A stretch of 64,000 nt of DNA from Muribaculaceae bacterium Isolate-037 (Harlan) (GCA_003762615.1 RIAZ01000005.1:149494-213493); one strand, 5' to 3'; shown: positions 1 to 10,238, counted from the stretch's first letter. Notes: generated by a model not told the origin, from the sequence alone. A program made the numbers and translations.

Positions 1-3000
1 ACACGGTGGAGCCTGTGATCGGTTTCTCCACTACCTCGGTATGGCAGCAACAGTCTGTTCCCGAGATGGCGGGTCAGATGCTGATGCGTGTGGAACAACC
101 TAAGATTGCCACTACCCGCAGCATTGCGGTGCCGATGGCTAATTCAGTCGAGAAAGTGCTCGCCACTCCCACATGGAGTCAGGAAGCCCCTTTCAACAAC
201 AATGTGCCCAACCGTCGTCTCGTAGGATGCGTCGGAACCGCATTGGCTGAAATCATGAAATATTATGATTATCCCGCCATGCGTCCCGCTTCTCTCGTGA
301 AAGACGGGGAGACTACTGCATACGACTGGAAAAATATGCGCAACGACAATTATCGTAACAATGGCTATTCTTCCGAAGAGGCTGACGCGGTGGCGACTCT
401 CGTGGCTGACGCGGCAATAGCGATAGGCACCGACTTCGGCATGTCAAGTTCAAGCGCATTCGAGGTGAAAGTGCCCGCTGCTCTTGTAGAGATGTTCGGT
501 TATGATGCCGGTGTGTCATACAAGAAGGGTAGCGAGATGGATCGTGCATCTTGGGATGCCTTGATCGTAAATGAGATTGATGAAGGTCGTCCGGTGCTTT
601 ACAGCGGTCAGGATGTATCCGCAGGTCACGCTTTCGTGTGCGACGGCTACAGAATGATGGGCGACACCCCTTATTTCCATATCAATTGGGGCTGGGGCGG
701 CTCTGCCGACGGTTTCTATGCATCAAACGCATTGAACCCAACCGTCAGCACATCTCATAGCTTCAACAACCTCACGACAATAGTCTACAACATCAAACCC
801 ACAGAAAGAGCCTCAAGATGGTCTCCCATACATATCACGAGCGACGAACGCCAGATCGGTATGACCATCAACGTGACCGATCTTCAGCCCGGGGTCTCAT
901 TCTCCGTGAGGGTAGGTGCGCTAAAGAACATCACCAACAATGATTTCTCCGGCAGCATATCCACCGGTCTGTTCAGTGCTGACGGCACATTCAAGGCTCT
1001 TCTCGGCAACGGAAGAAATATCGGCATACAGTCTTTGCAGATTGTAAACTACACGGACTTCTCCTGCACAGTGCCCGAAGGGACTCAGATTGCCGATGGC
1101 GATGTGGTGCGTGTCGTGACAAAAGGATCCGGCGACGACAACTGGCTGCCGGTTGCAAACGACCTTCTCACTCTTGGCGAGGCTCTGGCGAAAGGGTATG
1201 ATATACCTTATTTCAACATGACCATGCCCGCTGATGTGGAGGGTGCCGTGATCACTTGCGATGATCCGCGCGTCATAAAGGGACGTGACTTCACTTTCAA
1301 TGTTGTGTCTACATCTCCCGACCAGGTTGTGTCGGTGAAGGCTAACGGATTCATTCTTTCTCCGGATGCCAACCACAACTATAAGGTGACAAACGTCAAC
1401 AGCGACCAGGAGATAAGCGTGATTGTGCGCAATGCTGCCGATGTAATTTCAAAACGTAACCTTTGGGTACAAGCCGGCAACCTTTCGCAGCTCATTAGTG
1501 ACGAAGATGCTGGAATAATCACTGACCTTACGCTGTATGGAACAATTGATGTGAACGACTTCACGTTCATGCGAGAGAGGATGAAACTTTCTCGTCTTGA
1601 CATATCAGGTGTGAATATCGTTGCAAACGGTGCGAACCCTGCTAATGCAATTCCTGCAAAGGCATTCACGAAATGTTCATCACTCCGTCAGATTATCCTT
1701 CCGAGAAACCTTAACACTTTCAAGAGCGGATGTTTCAGCTACAGCGGTCTTCAATCTATTGAGATTCCAGCATCGGTAAGCAATTATGAATATAATATTT
1801 TTCTTGGTTGCCGCAGCTTGAATGAGGTGATTGTGCGTCGCTCTTCTCCGGCATGGGTAAACTGGTGTGTGTTCGAGGGAACTCCAAAAGCCAAACTTGT
1901 TGTGCCTGTAGGTGCTACTGCCGCTTATAAGGCTAAGGAGAACTGGCAGGACTTCAAGGAATTTGTTGAGGAGAATGCCGTGGCTGCAACAGAATACAAT
2001 GTTATACTTCAGGAGACAAGTGGTGTTAAATTCACTGCGCTCTCTGAAGGCACTACAGTAGCTCCGGGCTCACAGTATTCATTTACTGTTGAAACGGCTG
2101 ACTCTTATGGCGATGCCATGATGGAAATGTATGCCAACAACACTCGTCTCTATCCTGACAATTCTGGTGTATACAAAGCGACCATCAATTCCAACACTCT
2201 TATCCATGCCAACTTCCGTCAGCCGGAGGAAAGCTACGATATGTCGCCTTGGAAGATTACAGGAGCTGCCGGAGGCGTGGGTCTTGTCTCTGACGTGGTG
2301 AATGTGGCGGTTGGAAAATCGTTTACGATTCGTGCGAACGCTCTTGCCATTCCTTCTGACAATGCTGCTCTATTCTATTGTGCCGCACTTACGGATAAGG
2401 ATAACCGTATTAAGGAACTGATTTCTCCGGTAGTGTCAAATTCTTCATATAACTTTGGAAATCTTCCTTGCAATTTTACTTGTCAGATAAAGGATGCTAC
2501 AGTACGTGAAGGCAATATGATCCGTATCGTTTCTTCTTTTAATAAGAAGAAATGGAGTGTTGTGAAGGCTGACAGCGACACAATAACTGATTATATCTCG
2601 GCGGTGGGCAACCGTGTGGTATATCATAATATCAATATGCCTGAGAAGATTGAGGGCGCAAATATACAAGGAGCTGTAACACAAGTAGTGAGAGGGATGC
2701 CTTTGAATCTAAGGGTTACTCCGGTGGCTGTGACCAACCGTATCACAATTGCTGTGAATGGAATAAACAAGGTGGTTGACGCTGCTGTGGCAAATCTTAA
2801 TATACCTTCTGTTACAGAGGATCTTGAGATTGCTATTCAGGTGGTACCTCAGGGTGCTAATGCCTATACTGTAGTGAATGTGCGTGAAGGGGAGCTTGCT
2901 GCCAAGATTGAGCAGTGTCCTGCTCGTCTTAAAGTGATAGGTACGATCCGCACCGAGGATTTTGATGCATTCCGCAACCATGCAGCCACAATCGTTGACC

Positions 3001-6000
3001 TTGACCTTTCAGATGCAACTATAAAGGGTGTGCGTGATCTTGCAAATGCAATCCCATCAGATGCATTTGCCTCGAAGAATGCCGGAGTTGCAACTGCTTT
3101 GCAGACAGTCATTCTTCCTAATAATCTTGTCAATATTGAGGGAAATGCATTTAGCCGTTGCTCTAAACTTTCAGAAATCACACTTCCTGCTTCCGTACAA
3201 TATGTGGGAGAGGGAGCATTCTCTGCATGTATCGCATTGAAGAAGATTGTGATGAAGGGAAATGAACCTCCCGTAACGGGCAATATGACCCCCTTCCCGT
3301 CTAATCCCTCAGCTATAACATTGGAAGTACCTAAGGGGGCTGAGAACTTATATAGTACGGCAGCTTATTGGAAGGATCTGGGACAGACAACATCCATCCG
3401 TTACTTCAATATCCAGATTGATCAAGACCGCTCATTCAAATATGGTAGTGCGACTTGGGATTATGATAAGGTGCCAGAGAATATAGGCAATAACCCGCAG
3501 GTAGGTATGCCAAATCTTAAGCCCTCGTATTATATCCCGAATCCGGTATTCCGTCCCAACGTGGCGTTCAAGGTATATGACAATGGTGTGGATAAGTCGG
3601 AGCGTACACCCTACTACGGTTGTTACCGAGGTGTCTATAAGGTGCCTTATTCTCCTGTTGAGAACCACGTGATAAAGGTAGTGTTCTTCTATAGTTTCGC
3701 ATTTGAGACTCCAGAATCAATCACTCCTGAGTTTGTTGATCTCGATCCGGAAAATGAATGGAAGGATATCCCTGACTTCTGGGTGTTTGATCCCGAAAGC
3801 ACCACTTGGGACTACAGCAGACCCTCTAATGTGCCTACACCTACTCTTTACCGCGAGGCTTACAACTATAAGTTCCGTCTGAAGAATCCTGCTCCGAATA
3901 TAGAACTGACTGTCGTTGCTGAAAGTAAGATAATGACCTCTGTCGGCAAGGAGAATCCTACATACCGCACCGAGACCACGCGTCTTGTGCCGGATGAGAA
4001 TGGTGTCTATACATTCGAAAATCTCCAGGGCGATACCAAGATTAAGGTCACGACTTCTCTTGTTGTCGAAGATGGTGATGACGTTTCTCAGGATGAGGTT
4101 AAACTCGTAGAGAATGAAAACGCGAAGGATATAACCACCCTCAACATCGGCGGTGAATTGGATGAAGATGCATTCCGCAATCTCCGTGATAAGTTTGAAT
4201 CGCTTGAGGTGCTCAACCTCTCGGAAATGACTAACGAGTCTATCCCGACTGATGCATTCAAAGGCATGGAGAATCTTAAGGATGTGGTGCTCCCCGCTAC
4301 CGTATCTTCTGTAGGTGCCAACTCTTTCGCAGGATGTAGCAATCTTGAATCTGTGACTCTCGCAAGCGTGGAGTCTATCGGCGACAGTGCATTTGCCGGA
4401 TGTTCGTCTCTTACAAGCATCATGATCATGAGCCGGACACAGGCTGCTACCCGTGCCGGTGAAGGCGTGACGGATGCTTCATTCAAGGGCATCAACCCCA
4501 ACTGTCTCATCTATCTGCCCGAAGGCTTCGACGGTGTGACAGGCGATTCGCTCAACGTCATCATCAATAAGGCGGGCTCTCGTGTGGCTCGTGCCGACAT
4601 TGCTATCGATGGCAAGTATGCGTTCAACGCGCCTGCAAGCTTCAGCCTTGCCGACCATAAGATCTCTCTTACTGTCGACGTTCCGGGTGCTGTAGGTGAT
4701 GAGTTTGGCGGATGGAGAGGCATTGTGCTTCCGTTCACTCCGACTGAATTTGAGTTTGGCAAGGAGTTCACTCCGCGTGACAATGATGGTATCTCGCTCA
4801 TTTCATTCGCTGATGAGAACGCTGAGACATTGACCCCTGTGGATACTATCAAGGCAAACCATCCGTTCCTTGCAAACGTATACGCCCCGTTTGAGTCTGT
4901 GCCCGTCACATTCTCGGCTACCGGTGTCTCAACCCCTGATTCACTCGTCTACGACGTGGAATACACTCCGGTTCCGGAAGAGGTGAAGGCTGTAGGTAAG
5001 AACTTCACTCTCTATGGCAACTACAACACTGAGCGTTGCGCAAGTAATCTCTATCTTCTCGATGAGGCTGGTGCTACATTCAATAAGGTAGAGGCTGACA
5101 CAGTGCCTGCTGCTTTCGAAGCTTATCTATTTGCGAATGATAATGCCGCTGCTGCTTCGTTCAAAGTTGGTGAGCATGCTGTATGGGTAGTTGATCCGGC
5201 TGCTTCATTGGCATCCGGCTCGAAACTCTACCGCTCTTCAAAAGTAGAGCTTTCAAGCTTGACCACAAAGGCTGATATCTTCTATACTCTCGACGGTTCT
5301 GAACCTAATGAGAATAGCATTAAATACACTGAGCCTATCAGCCTCACGACCGATACCTTGACTGTGAAGGCTTATGCCAAGTATAAGGATTATGCATCTG
5401 ATGTAGTAAGCCTCGACTATATGTTGAGAAAGACAAACATGGATTACGCTCTCGAAGAGGGTTGGAACTGGATCTCCCACAATGTGGAGAATGCCGTGGC
5501 TGTCGACAGCATCCTTTCAGCAGATGTTGACCGTGTGCTTTCTCAGACTCAGGAAGTGATTCGCGACCCGCAGCTCGGTCTCGTAGGTACACTCACAGAA
5601 CTAAAACCCCTTGAGGCTTATAAGGTATTCACTAAGGGTGCAGTTCAGAACAACAATGTGGCAGGCGTTTCATTCGACCCCTCCGCTGCTATCACTCTGA
5701 ACAAGGGCTGGAATTGGATCGGTTGCCCCGTAGATGAAGGCAGCCTCAACGTATCCGACCTCTTCTCTAATCTCGCAGCAGAGGAAGGCGACATGATCGT
5801 AGGTCGCGACGGCTTCATGCAGTTGAGCGCAGAGGGTGAGTGGATCGGTGATCTCGGTCATTTGGAACATGGTGCCGGCTACCTATTCTTCAGCAACAAC
5901 GATAAAGAATTCATCTACAACATCGTTGCCGAATCAGAGGCACAGCCTTCAAGAAGAATCGAAAGAAAAGAGAGCGAGGCTGGATGGGTTGTCATGAGTG

Positions 6001-6527
6001 GCAAATATCCCTCCGTAATGCCTGTGACTGCACGCATAGCTGAAGCCGGTGGCATATTCGTTGACGGCGACGACTATGAAGTGGCAGCATTCTGTGGTGA
6101 CGAATGTCGTGGTATCGGAGTCGTTGTTGACGGCTACATGATGATCAGCGTCTTCGGTAACACCGGCGACGAGATCAGATTCCGTGTAATCTCAGCCATC
6201 ACACACGAAGAATCCGCACTTGAGCAGAGAATCAACTTCAACGAAGACTTCGTAGGTACGCTTGGCGATCCCTACATCATCAACGTCGACGTTAAGTCAG
6301 GTGTAGACAGCATCCAGAATGGTGAGGTAGTAGTCACTGTAGAGAATGGCAAACTCATCGTCAAAGGAGAAACCGGAGCAATCAAGAGCGTAGAGGTTTA
6401 CGATCTCAACGGAATGAAAGTTGCCGAGGCTGCATCCGAAATCGAAGAGAACCTCGCAGCAGGCATCTATGTAGTAGTCATCAATACCGCCGACGGCAAA
6501 GTAAGCCGCAAGGTAGAGGTGAAATAA
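1..6527 (+). CDS. Giant secreted C10 (streptopain-like) peptidase with BspA-type LRRs and T9SS sorting domain, 5' end outside window
   Basis: A secreted cysteine peptidase fused to a very long repeat region. The frame is open to the window edge, and the first visible residues (PVIGFS... PEMAGQML) look like the end of a C10 propeptide, so the true start and signal peptide lie upstream. Numbering from the GTG at 6, the catalytic Cys is residue 75 (GCVGTALAEIMKYY) and the catalytic His is 208 (GHAFVCDGY), followed by the family motif INWGWGG. A module at about 275-480 is repeated at about 740-960. BspA-type leucine-rich repeats lie near 551-615, 1041-1081 and 1415-1475. A chitobiase-C-like domain (FYTLDGSEP) is near 1740-1804, and the last ~75 residues form a T9SS type A sorting domain (VEVYDLNGMKV). 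Likely exported and cell-surface attached. The peptidase and sorting calls are firm; the ligand of the LRRs is unknown. Confidence 0.88.
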   Translation, partial: TVEPVIGFSTTSVWQQQSVPEMAGQMLMRVEQPKIATTRSIAVPMANSVEKVLATPTWSQEAPFNNNVPNRRLVGCVGTALAEIMKYYDYPAMRPASLVKDGETTAYDWKNMRNDNYRNNGYSSEEADAVATLVADAAIAIGTDFGMSSSSAFEVKVPAALVEMFGYDAGVSYKKGSEMDRASWDALIVNEIDEGRPVLYSGQDVSAGHAFVCDGYRMMGDTPYFHINWGWGGSADGFYASNALNPTVSTSHSFNNLTTIVYNIKPTERASRWSPIHITSDERQIGMTINVTDLQPGVSFSVRVGALKNITNNDFSGSISTGLFSADGTFKALLGNGRNIGIQSLQIVNYTDFSCTVPEGTQIADGDVVRVVTKGSGDDNWLPVANDLLTLGEALAKGYDIPYFNMTMPADVEGAVITCDDPRVIKGRDFTFNVVSTSPDQVVSVKANGFILSPDANHNYKVTNVNSDQEISVIVRNAADVISKRNLWVQAGNLSQLISDEDAGIITDLTLYGTIDVNDFTFMRERMKLSRLDISGVNIVANGANPANAIPAKAFTKCSSLRQIILPRNLNTFKSGCFSYSGLQSIEIPASVSNYEYNIFLGCRSLNEVIVRRSSPAWVNWCVFEGTPKAKLVVPVGATAAYKAKENWQDFKEFVEENAVAATEYNVILQETSGVKFTALSEGTTVAPGSQYSFTVETADSYGDAMMEMYANNTRLYPDNSGVYKATINSNTLIHANFRQPEESYDMSPWKITGAAGGVGLVSDVVNVAVGKSFTIRANALAIPSDNAALFYCAALTDKDNRIKELISPVVSNSSYNFGNLPCNFTCQIKDATVREGNMIRIVSSFNKKKWSVVKADSDTITDYISAVGNRVVYHNINMPEKIEGANIQGAVTQVVRGMPLNLRVTPVAVTNRITIAVNGINKVVDAAVANLNIPSVTEDLEIAIQVVPQGANAYTVVNVREGELAAKIEQCPARLKVIGTIRTEDFDAFRNHAATIVDLDLSDATIKGVRDLANAIPSDAFASKNAGVATALQTVILPNNLVNIEGNAFSRCSKLSEITLPASVQYVGEGAFSACIALKKIVMKGNEPPVTGNMTPFPSNPSAITLEVPKGAENLYSTAAYWKDLGQTTSIRYFNIQIDQDRSFKYGSATWDYDKVPENIGNNPQVGMPNLKPSYYIPNPVFRPNVAFKVYDNGVDKSERTPYYGCYRGVYKVPYSPVENHVIKVVFFYSFAFETPESITPEFVDLDPENEWKDIPDFWVFDPESTTWDYSRPSNVPTPTLYREAYNYKFRLKNPAPNIELTVVAESKIMTSVGKENPTYRTETTRLVPDENGVYTFENLQGDTKIKVTTSLVVEDGDDVSQDEVKLVENENAKDITTLNIGGELDEDAFRNLRDKFESLEVLNLSEMTNESIPTDAFKGMENLKDVVLPATVSSVGANSFAGCSNLESVTLASVESIGDSAFAGCSSLTSIMIMSRTQAATRAGEGVTDASFKGINPNCLIYLPEGFDGVTGDSLNVIINKAGSRVARADIAIDGKYAFNAPASFSLADHKISLTVDVPGAVGDEFGGWRGIVLPFTPTEFEFGKEFTPRDNDGISLISFADENAETLTPVDTIKANHPFLANVYAPFESVPVTFSATGVSTPDSLVYDVEYTPVPEEVKAVGKNFTLYGNYNTERCASNLYLLDEAGATFNKVEADTVPAAFEAYLFANDNAAAASFKVGEHAVWVVDPAASLASGSKLYRSSKVELSSLTTKADIFYTLDGSEPNENSIKYTEPISLTTDTLTVKAYAKYKDYASDVVSLDYMLRKTNMDYALEEGWNWISHNVENAVAVDSILSADVDRVLSQTQEVIRDPQLGLVGTLTELKPLEAYKVFTKGAVQNNNVAGVSFDPSAAITLNKGWNWIGCPVDEGSLNVSDLFSNLAAEEGDMIVGRDGFMQLSAEGEWIGDLGHLEHGAGYLFFSNNDKEFIYNIVAESEAQPSRRIERKESEAGWVVMSGKYPSVMPVTARIAEAGGIFVDGDDYEVAAFCGDECRGIGVVVDGYMMISVFGNTGDEIRFRVISAITHEESALEQRINFNEDFVGTLGDPYIINVDVKSGVDSIQNGEVVVTVENGKLIVKGETGAIKSVEVYDLNGMKVAEAASEIEENLAAGIYVVVINTADGKVSRKVEVK

Positions 6528-6602
6528 AAAATAGAATAGAAATAAACAAGAAGCAGGTCGAGTGCCCCTCATCAAAACAGATCACTCGACCATCCATTAG
6601 AA

Positions 6603-6656
6603 AAAGCGGGTCTTCCGACCGGCGGTTACACCAACCGCCGTCAGAAGACCCGCTTT
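6603..6656 (+). terminator. Strong two-tier hairpin terminator after the C10 peptidase gene
   Basis: A 13-bp perfect outer stem (AAAGCGGGTCTTC, 6603-6615, with its complement at 6644-6656) encloses a second perfect 8-bp stem (CGGCGGTT/AACCGCCG) with a 5-nt loop. It lies 76 bp after the stop codon. Flanking A and T runs are short, but the symmetry suggests it can act in both directions. Confidence 0.8.
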
Positions 6657-6948
6657 CTCGTTTGTCGTGTGTCCGAATTTTATGAGGTTAACCACGCCAA
6701 CACCATCATCCTGAAATCCCTCTAACGCGGAAGGTCTCCAAGTAATGAAATAGATTCCATCCCATGGCAATATGTAGGATATGGGCAATTGGTTGAGTTG
6801 ATTTTGGAGCTTGAGAAGATTGATCTTAGCATGTCGGTCAATATGCACAAAGTTCCAAAATCGATAAAGGAGATAATGCTTATAATTATTTTTCAACAAT
6901 ATCTCTCGGTTTGATACGTTTTCTGACCAATAAGTCTTAAATTTTGAA
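6657..6948. other. Intergenic stretch without a supported gene
   Basis: Between the terminator and the AraC gene. One open frame exists on the minus strand, but it runs through the terminator hairpin, has no recognisable start signal and resembles nothing I know. I see no clean TAnnTTTG promoter for the downstream AraC gene; it may be weakly transcribed from a non-consensus site. Confidence 0.4.
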
Positions 6949-7791
6949 ATGTCAAAAGTTGTTACTTTTAATACGGAAGATATCTTTACCGCTTCATATA
7001 GTAAGGATATGGAGGGATGTCATTTCCGTCTAAGTGAACATGCTCTGCTCTATGTAGCGCGAGGAAGTATGAAGGTTATGATTGACGGTATGGTAGTGTC
7101 AGCGGTCAAGGAGAATGAATGCGTTTTTATCAGGAAGGATCATCGTGTAAGTATTGAGAAACATCCTTCCCCCGAGATGGGATACCATGTATCTGTGATG
7201 TTGTTCTTTCCAAGAGGACTGTTGTTTGATTTTTATAAATCTCTATCTCATGCCAATATCCCGGATAATATTTGCCGTAGCAAAAAAACGGTCTTGAAAA
7301 TTAGACAATCCCCAATGCTTGTCAGTTTGTTTGACTCATTCAAACCATATTGGGAGATTGGGTGCCGACCTGAGAAGGGATGGCTTGACATTAAGGTGCG
7401 TGAGGCGATACATTTGGTTCTGCATACAGACGTGAAAACTTATGCTTCCTTATTTGATTTTACTGATAGATGGCGTCCGGATATATTGGATTTTATGCAA
7501 CATAACTATATGTATGACCTGACCATAGAGGATTTGGCTCATTATACGGGTCGGAGTTTGTCAACTTTCAAACGCGATTTTAAAAAGTTGAGTGAGATTT
7601 CTCCCCGCAATTGGATAATGCGTCGTCGTCTTCAGGTCGCACAGGAGCTAATCATGTCTACGGAACGCTCAATAGTGCAGATAATGAGCGATGTAGGATT
7701 TAAGAATTTTTCTCATTTTTGTAGAGCCTATCGAAAGCATTTCGGTTGTTCACCTTCAAAAAGCAGAGATACTCAAACTTCTGAAAATTGA
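6949..7791 (+). CDS. AraC-family transcriptional regulator (first of three paralogues)
   Basis: A 280-residue regulator with an N-terminal cupin-like sensor region (LYVARGSMKVMIDG, about residues 33-46) and a C-terminal AraC double helix-turn-helix (about 180-275; TGRSLSTFKRDFKK in the first HTH, DVGFKNFSHFCRAYRKHFG in the second). It is a close paralogue of the proteins at 49991-50824 and 57831-58655: all three share the FDF-D-W linker and the TGRSL(S/A)(T/S)FKRDF helix. It lies 90 bp upstream of a tripartite efflux operon, whose promoter region holds paired direct repeats suited to an AraC dimer, so I infer it controls that operon. The effector molecule cannot be read from sequence. Confidence 0.88.
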   Translation: MSKVVTFNTEDIFTASYSKDMEGCHFRLSEHALLYVARGSMKVMIDGMVVSAVKENECVFIRKDHRVSIEKHPSPEMGYHVSVMLFFPRGLLFDFYKSLSHANIPDNICRSKKTVLKIRQSPMLVSLFDSFKPYWEIGCRPEKGWLDIKVREAIHLVLHTDVKTYASLFDFTDRWRPDILDFMQHNYMYDLTIEDLAHYTGRSLSTFKRDFKKLSEISPRNWIMRRRLQVAQELIMSTERSIVQIMSDVGFKNFSHFCRAYRKHFGCSPSKSRDTQTSEN

Positions 7792-7795
7792 TATT

Positions 7796-7861
7796 GAGCT
7801 ATACAGCACATTTGATTGAACCATACAGCACATTACGTGCTGTATTTTTTGTATAATTTTG
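7796..7861 (+). promoter_or_regulatory. Predicted AraC operator (22-bp direct repeat) and -7 promoter of the efflux operon
   Basis: Two half-sites, GAGCTATACAGCACATT at 7796 and GAACCATACAGCACATT at 7818, are spaced exactly 22 bp apart. The -7 element TAATTTTG lies at 7854-7861, exactly 36 bp after the start of the second box, with no recognisable -33 TTTG. This matches the layout at 59379-59444 and 57738-57803, and the proximal box at 49881. An activator-dependent promoter is the simplest reading. Confidence 0.7.
7823..7850 (+). terminator. Intrinsic terminator of the AraC gene, overlapping the second operator box
   Basis: A perfect 9-bp stem ATACAGCAC/GTGCTGTAT with a 5-nt loop (ATTAC) is followed by five Ts. 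The left arm is itself part of the second AraC half-site (7818 onward), so the same bases may serve as operator in DNA and terminator in RNA. Confidence 0.7.
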
Positions 7862-7881
7862 CAGGATGAAATTGAACGTTT

Positions 7882-9207
7882 ATGAAGTATAGATATAATA
7901 TGATACAGTTATTGGTAATGATTGTTATGGCTGTTTTCCTCTTCACGTGTAATGCATCAGCCCGATCCATTTCTCTGACCATTGAGGATTTGTTTCAACA
8001 AGTAGAGGTTGATAATACGGAAATACGCATAGCTTGTAATGAGAGGGAAGTTGCCTTTATGAGAGAAAGAGCGGAAAAAGACTGTTGGCTTCCTGATATA
8101 GGATTGATGCTTGAGGAAGACTATCTCGGCAATGCTTATGTGCTTGACAGGGATTTAGGAGGAGGCTCAAGGTCTCCGATGACTCATTGGGGCAACTCGC
8201 TTTCAATATCGGTATACCAGCCGATATATACGGGAGGGGAACTGACAGCCCGTGTAGCTCGAGCTGATGCCCAGTATAGGATTGCGGATAATAATGTAGA
8301 GCTGATTAAAATTCGTATGAAAATGACGGTAGTTAAATTATATCTTGAACTGGCAAAAAATCTGAATCTCCTTGGCGTGTATGATGAAAACATAAGGATA
8401 ACGTGTGGGCTTATAGATGAGATGAAGGCGCGTGCTTCCCAAGGTCTTGTTCTTGCTAATGACGTGACACGTTATGAACTAAATCTGTCAAATCTGAAAT
8501 ACGACAGGCTTGCAGTGGTGAATTCAATCAGCAATCTCAATTATAGTCTTGTGAGCTATTTACAAATGAATGATACGGACACTATAGTGCCGGCCATAGA
8601 TTTTGACCGTATAAATTTTTCGGCAATGCCTCTTCCGGAATGGAGAAAACTTAGTCGTGCCGAGTCGCCCGTACTCAAATATTATGAATTCCAATGGAAC
8701 TTGTTGAAGTCGAGTGTAAAATTATTTAAGAGTGATCGATTGCCTAAAATTGGAATCGGTGCAGCGGCATCTCTTTCCGCACCTATCACTACGCATACCC
8801 CCGTGCTTGACAAGAATCTCGGCAAATGGTACGTTGGACTCAAGATATCTTTCACGCCATCGGCATTCTACAAGTCAACGCATAAGATTCAGGCAGCCAC
8901 TCTGGAGAGGGATCATCTTATCGATTCATATAAAGGGAGTGAGGAAGAGATTGACAGGAATCTTGACCGCGCTTATCGTAATTACATAGAGGCAATAGAG
9001 CATGTGTGGACACAAAGGAAAAATGTGGATCTCGCATCGGAAAATTACCGTATCGTGGAACGTCGTTATGGCAGTGATCTTTCCCTGCTGACGGATATGC
9101 TTGATGCGTCTGCCTCAAAACTTGATGCGGAGATGCGCCTTGTCAATGCCCGGGTTGACGTGCTTTATTATTATTTCCAACTAAAATATATTTCAGGAGT
9201 TATATGA
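7882..9207 (+). CDS. TolC-like outer membrane efflux protein
   Basis: A 441-residue outer membrane channel of a tripartite exporter. It begins with a hydrophobic signal peptide (about residues 8-27, ending near CNASA) and continues with two heptad-rich helical halves typical of the OEP/TolC fold (for example LASENYRIVERRYGSDLSLLTDMLDASASKL near the C terminus, spanning about 390-420). It starts 20 bp after the -7 promoter and overlaps the HlyD gene by 4 bp, so it is the first gene of the operon. It would form the outer membrane exit duct for the HlyD/MFS pair downstream. Confidence 0.88.
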   Translation: MKYRYNMIQLLVMIVMAVFLFTCNASARSISLTIEDLFQQVEVDNTEIRIACNEREVAFMRERAEKDCWLPDIGLMLEEDYLGNAYVLDRDLGGGSRSPMTHWGNSLSISVYQPIYTGGELTARVARADAQYRIADNNVELIKIRMKMTVVKLYLELAKNLNLLGVYDENIRITCGLIDEMKARASQGLVLANDVTRYELNLSNLKYDRLAVVNSISNLNYSLVSYLQMNDTDTIVPAIDFDRINFSAMPLPEWRKLSRAESPVLKYYEFQWNLLKSSVKLFKSDRLPKIGIGAAASLSAPITTHTPVLDKNLGKWYVGLKISFTPSAFYKSTHKIQAATLERDHLIDSYKGSEEEIDRNLDRAYRNYIEAIEHVWTQRKNVDLASENYRIVERRYGSDLSLLTDMLDASASKLDAEMRLVNARVDVLYYYFQLKYISGVI

Positions 9208-10238
9208 TGAATCGTAAGACGAGAAGACTTATACAAAATATTTTTGTGTTGTGTGTGCTTGCGTTCGGGTTATGGTGGATAGCAAGTGAATTCATTAGAT
9301 TCAATGTGTCGACGTTTACAGATAATGCGCAGGTGCGGAGGCAGATTGTGCCGATAAATGCCCGTGTGCAAGGCTATATAAAGGAGGTGCGGTTTGATGA
9401 ATATACATTTGTGCATCGCGGTGATACACTTTTGGTGATTGATGATACCGAATATGCCCTTGCACTTGCCCAGGCAAATGCACGTCTTCAGAATGCCTTA
9501 TCAAGAAAATCGACTGTAAGGGCAGCTATCTCAACCACGGCGAGCGAAATCGGTGTGAGTGAGGCTTCGATTGATGAGGTGCGTGTGGAGATGGAGAATG
9601 CCGGTAGAGATCTCGGGAGATACCAAAATCTTCTGGATGATAAGGCAGTCACTCCAAAACAATATGATGATGCCCTTACCAGGTATGAGGCGTTGAAGGC
9701 AAAATACGAGCGATTGTGTCGTAAAAGGGAATCAACAATGCTCTACAAGGATGAGAAGACACAGCAACTCGGACAGCAGGATGCAGAAATTGAACTTGCC
9801 AACGCTTCAAAGGAGCTTGCAAGGCTCAATATGTCGTATACTGTGATTACAGCTCCTGTAGATGGTTACACGTCGCGACGTAATATAGAATCCGGTCAAC
9901 TTGTACAACCCGGACAGACATTGCTTTCCATAGTTAATGAGAATGATGTGTGGGTCATTGCCAATTATAAGGAAAGTCAGACAGCAGAAATGGAAATAGG
10001 CGATAATGTGAAGATTACCGTGGATGCTATTCCGGGGAAAACTTATGTGGGTGTCATAGAGGCAATCTCAAATGCCACAGGAGCTCAATATTCAATTGTC
10101 CCGCAAGACAATGCAACCGGAAACTTTGTAAAGGTGGAACAGAGGCTTCCGGTAAAAATCCGATTTACCGAGGATAATTCACCGGAGGATATGACCAGAC
10201 TTAAGGCAGGATTGAATGTTGAATGTGAGTTGATGTGA
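9204..10238 (+). CDS. HlyD/EmrA-type membrane fusion protein
   Basis: A 344-residue periplasmic adaptor with one N-terminal membrane anchor (about residues 10-30). The biotinyl-lipoyl half-motif around VQGYIKEVRFDEYTFVHRGD is followed by a long coiled-coil hairpin (about 90-205) and the second lipoyl half (ITAPVDGYTSRRNIESGQLV, about 213-232), then a beta-barrel domain. It overlaps both neighbours by 4 bp, indicating translational coupling. It links the inner-membrane MFS pump to the TolC-like channel. The layout corresponds to EmrA of EmrAB-TolC systems. Confidence 0.9.
   Translation: MMNRKTRRLIQNIFVLCVLAFGLWWIASEFIRFNVSTFTDNAQVRRQIVPINARVQGYIKEVRFDEYTFVHRGDTLLVIDDTEYALALAQANARLQNALSRKSTVRAAISTTASEIGVSEASIDEVRVEMENAGRDLGRYQNLLDDKAVTPKQYDDALTRYEALKAKYERLCRKRESTMLYKDEKTQQLGQQDAEIELANASKELARLNMSYTVITAPVDGYTSRRNIESGQLVQPGQTLLSIVNENDVWVIANYKESQTAEMEIGDNVKITVDAIPGKTYVGVIEAISNATGAQYSIVPQDNATGNFVKVEQRLPVKIRFTEDNSPEDMTRLKAGLNVECELM

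Noticed and set aside
6597..6899. Open frame of 100 codons on the minus strand upstream of the first AraC gene
   Set aside because: It runs through the terminator hairpin, has no start signal and no recognisable motif.
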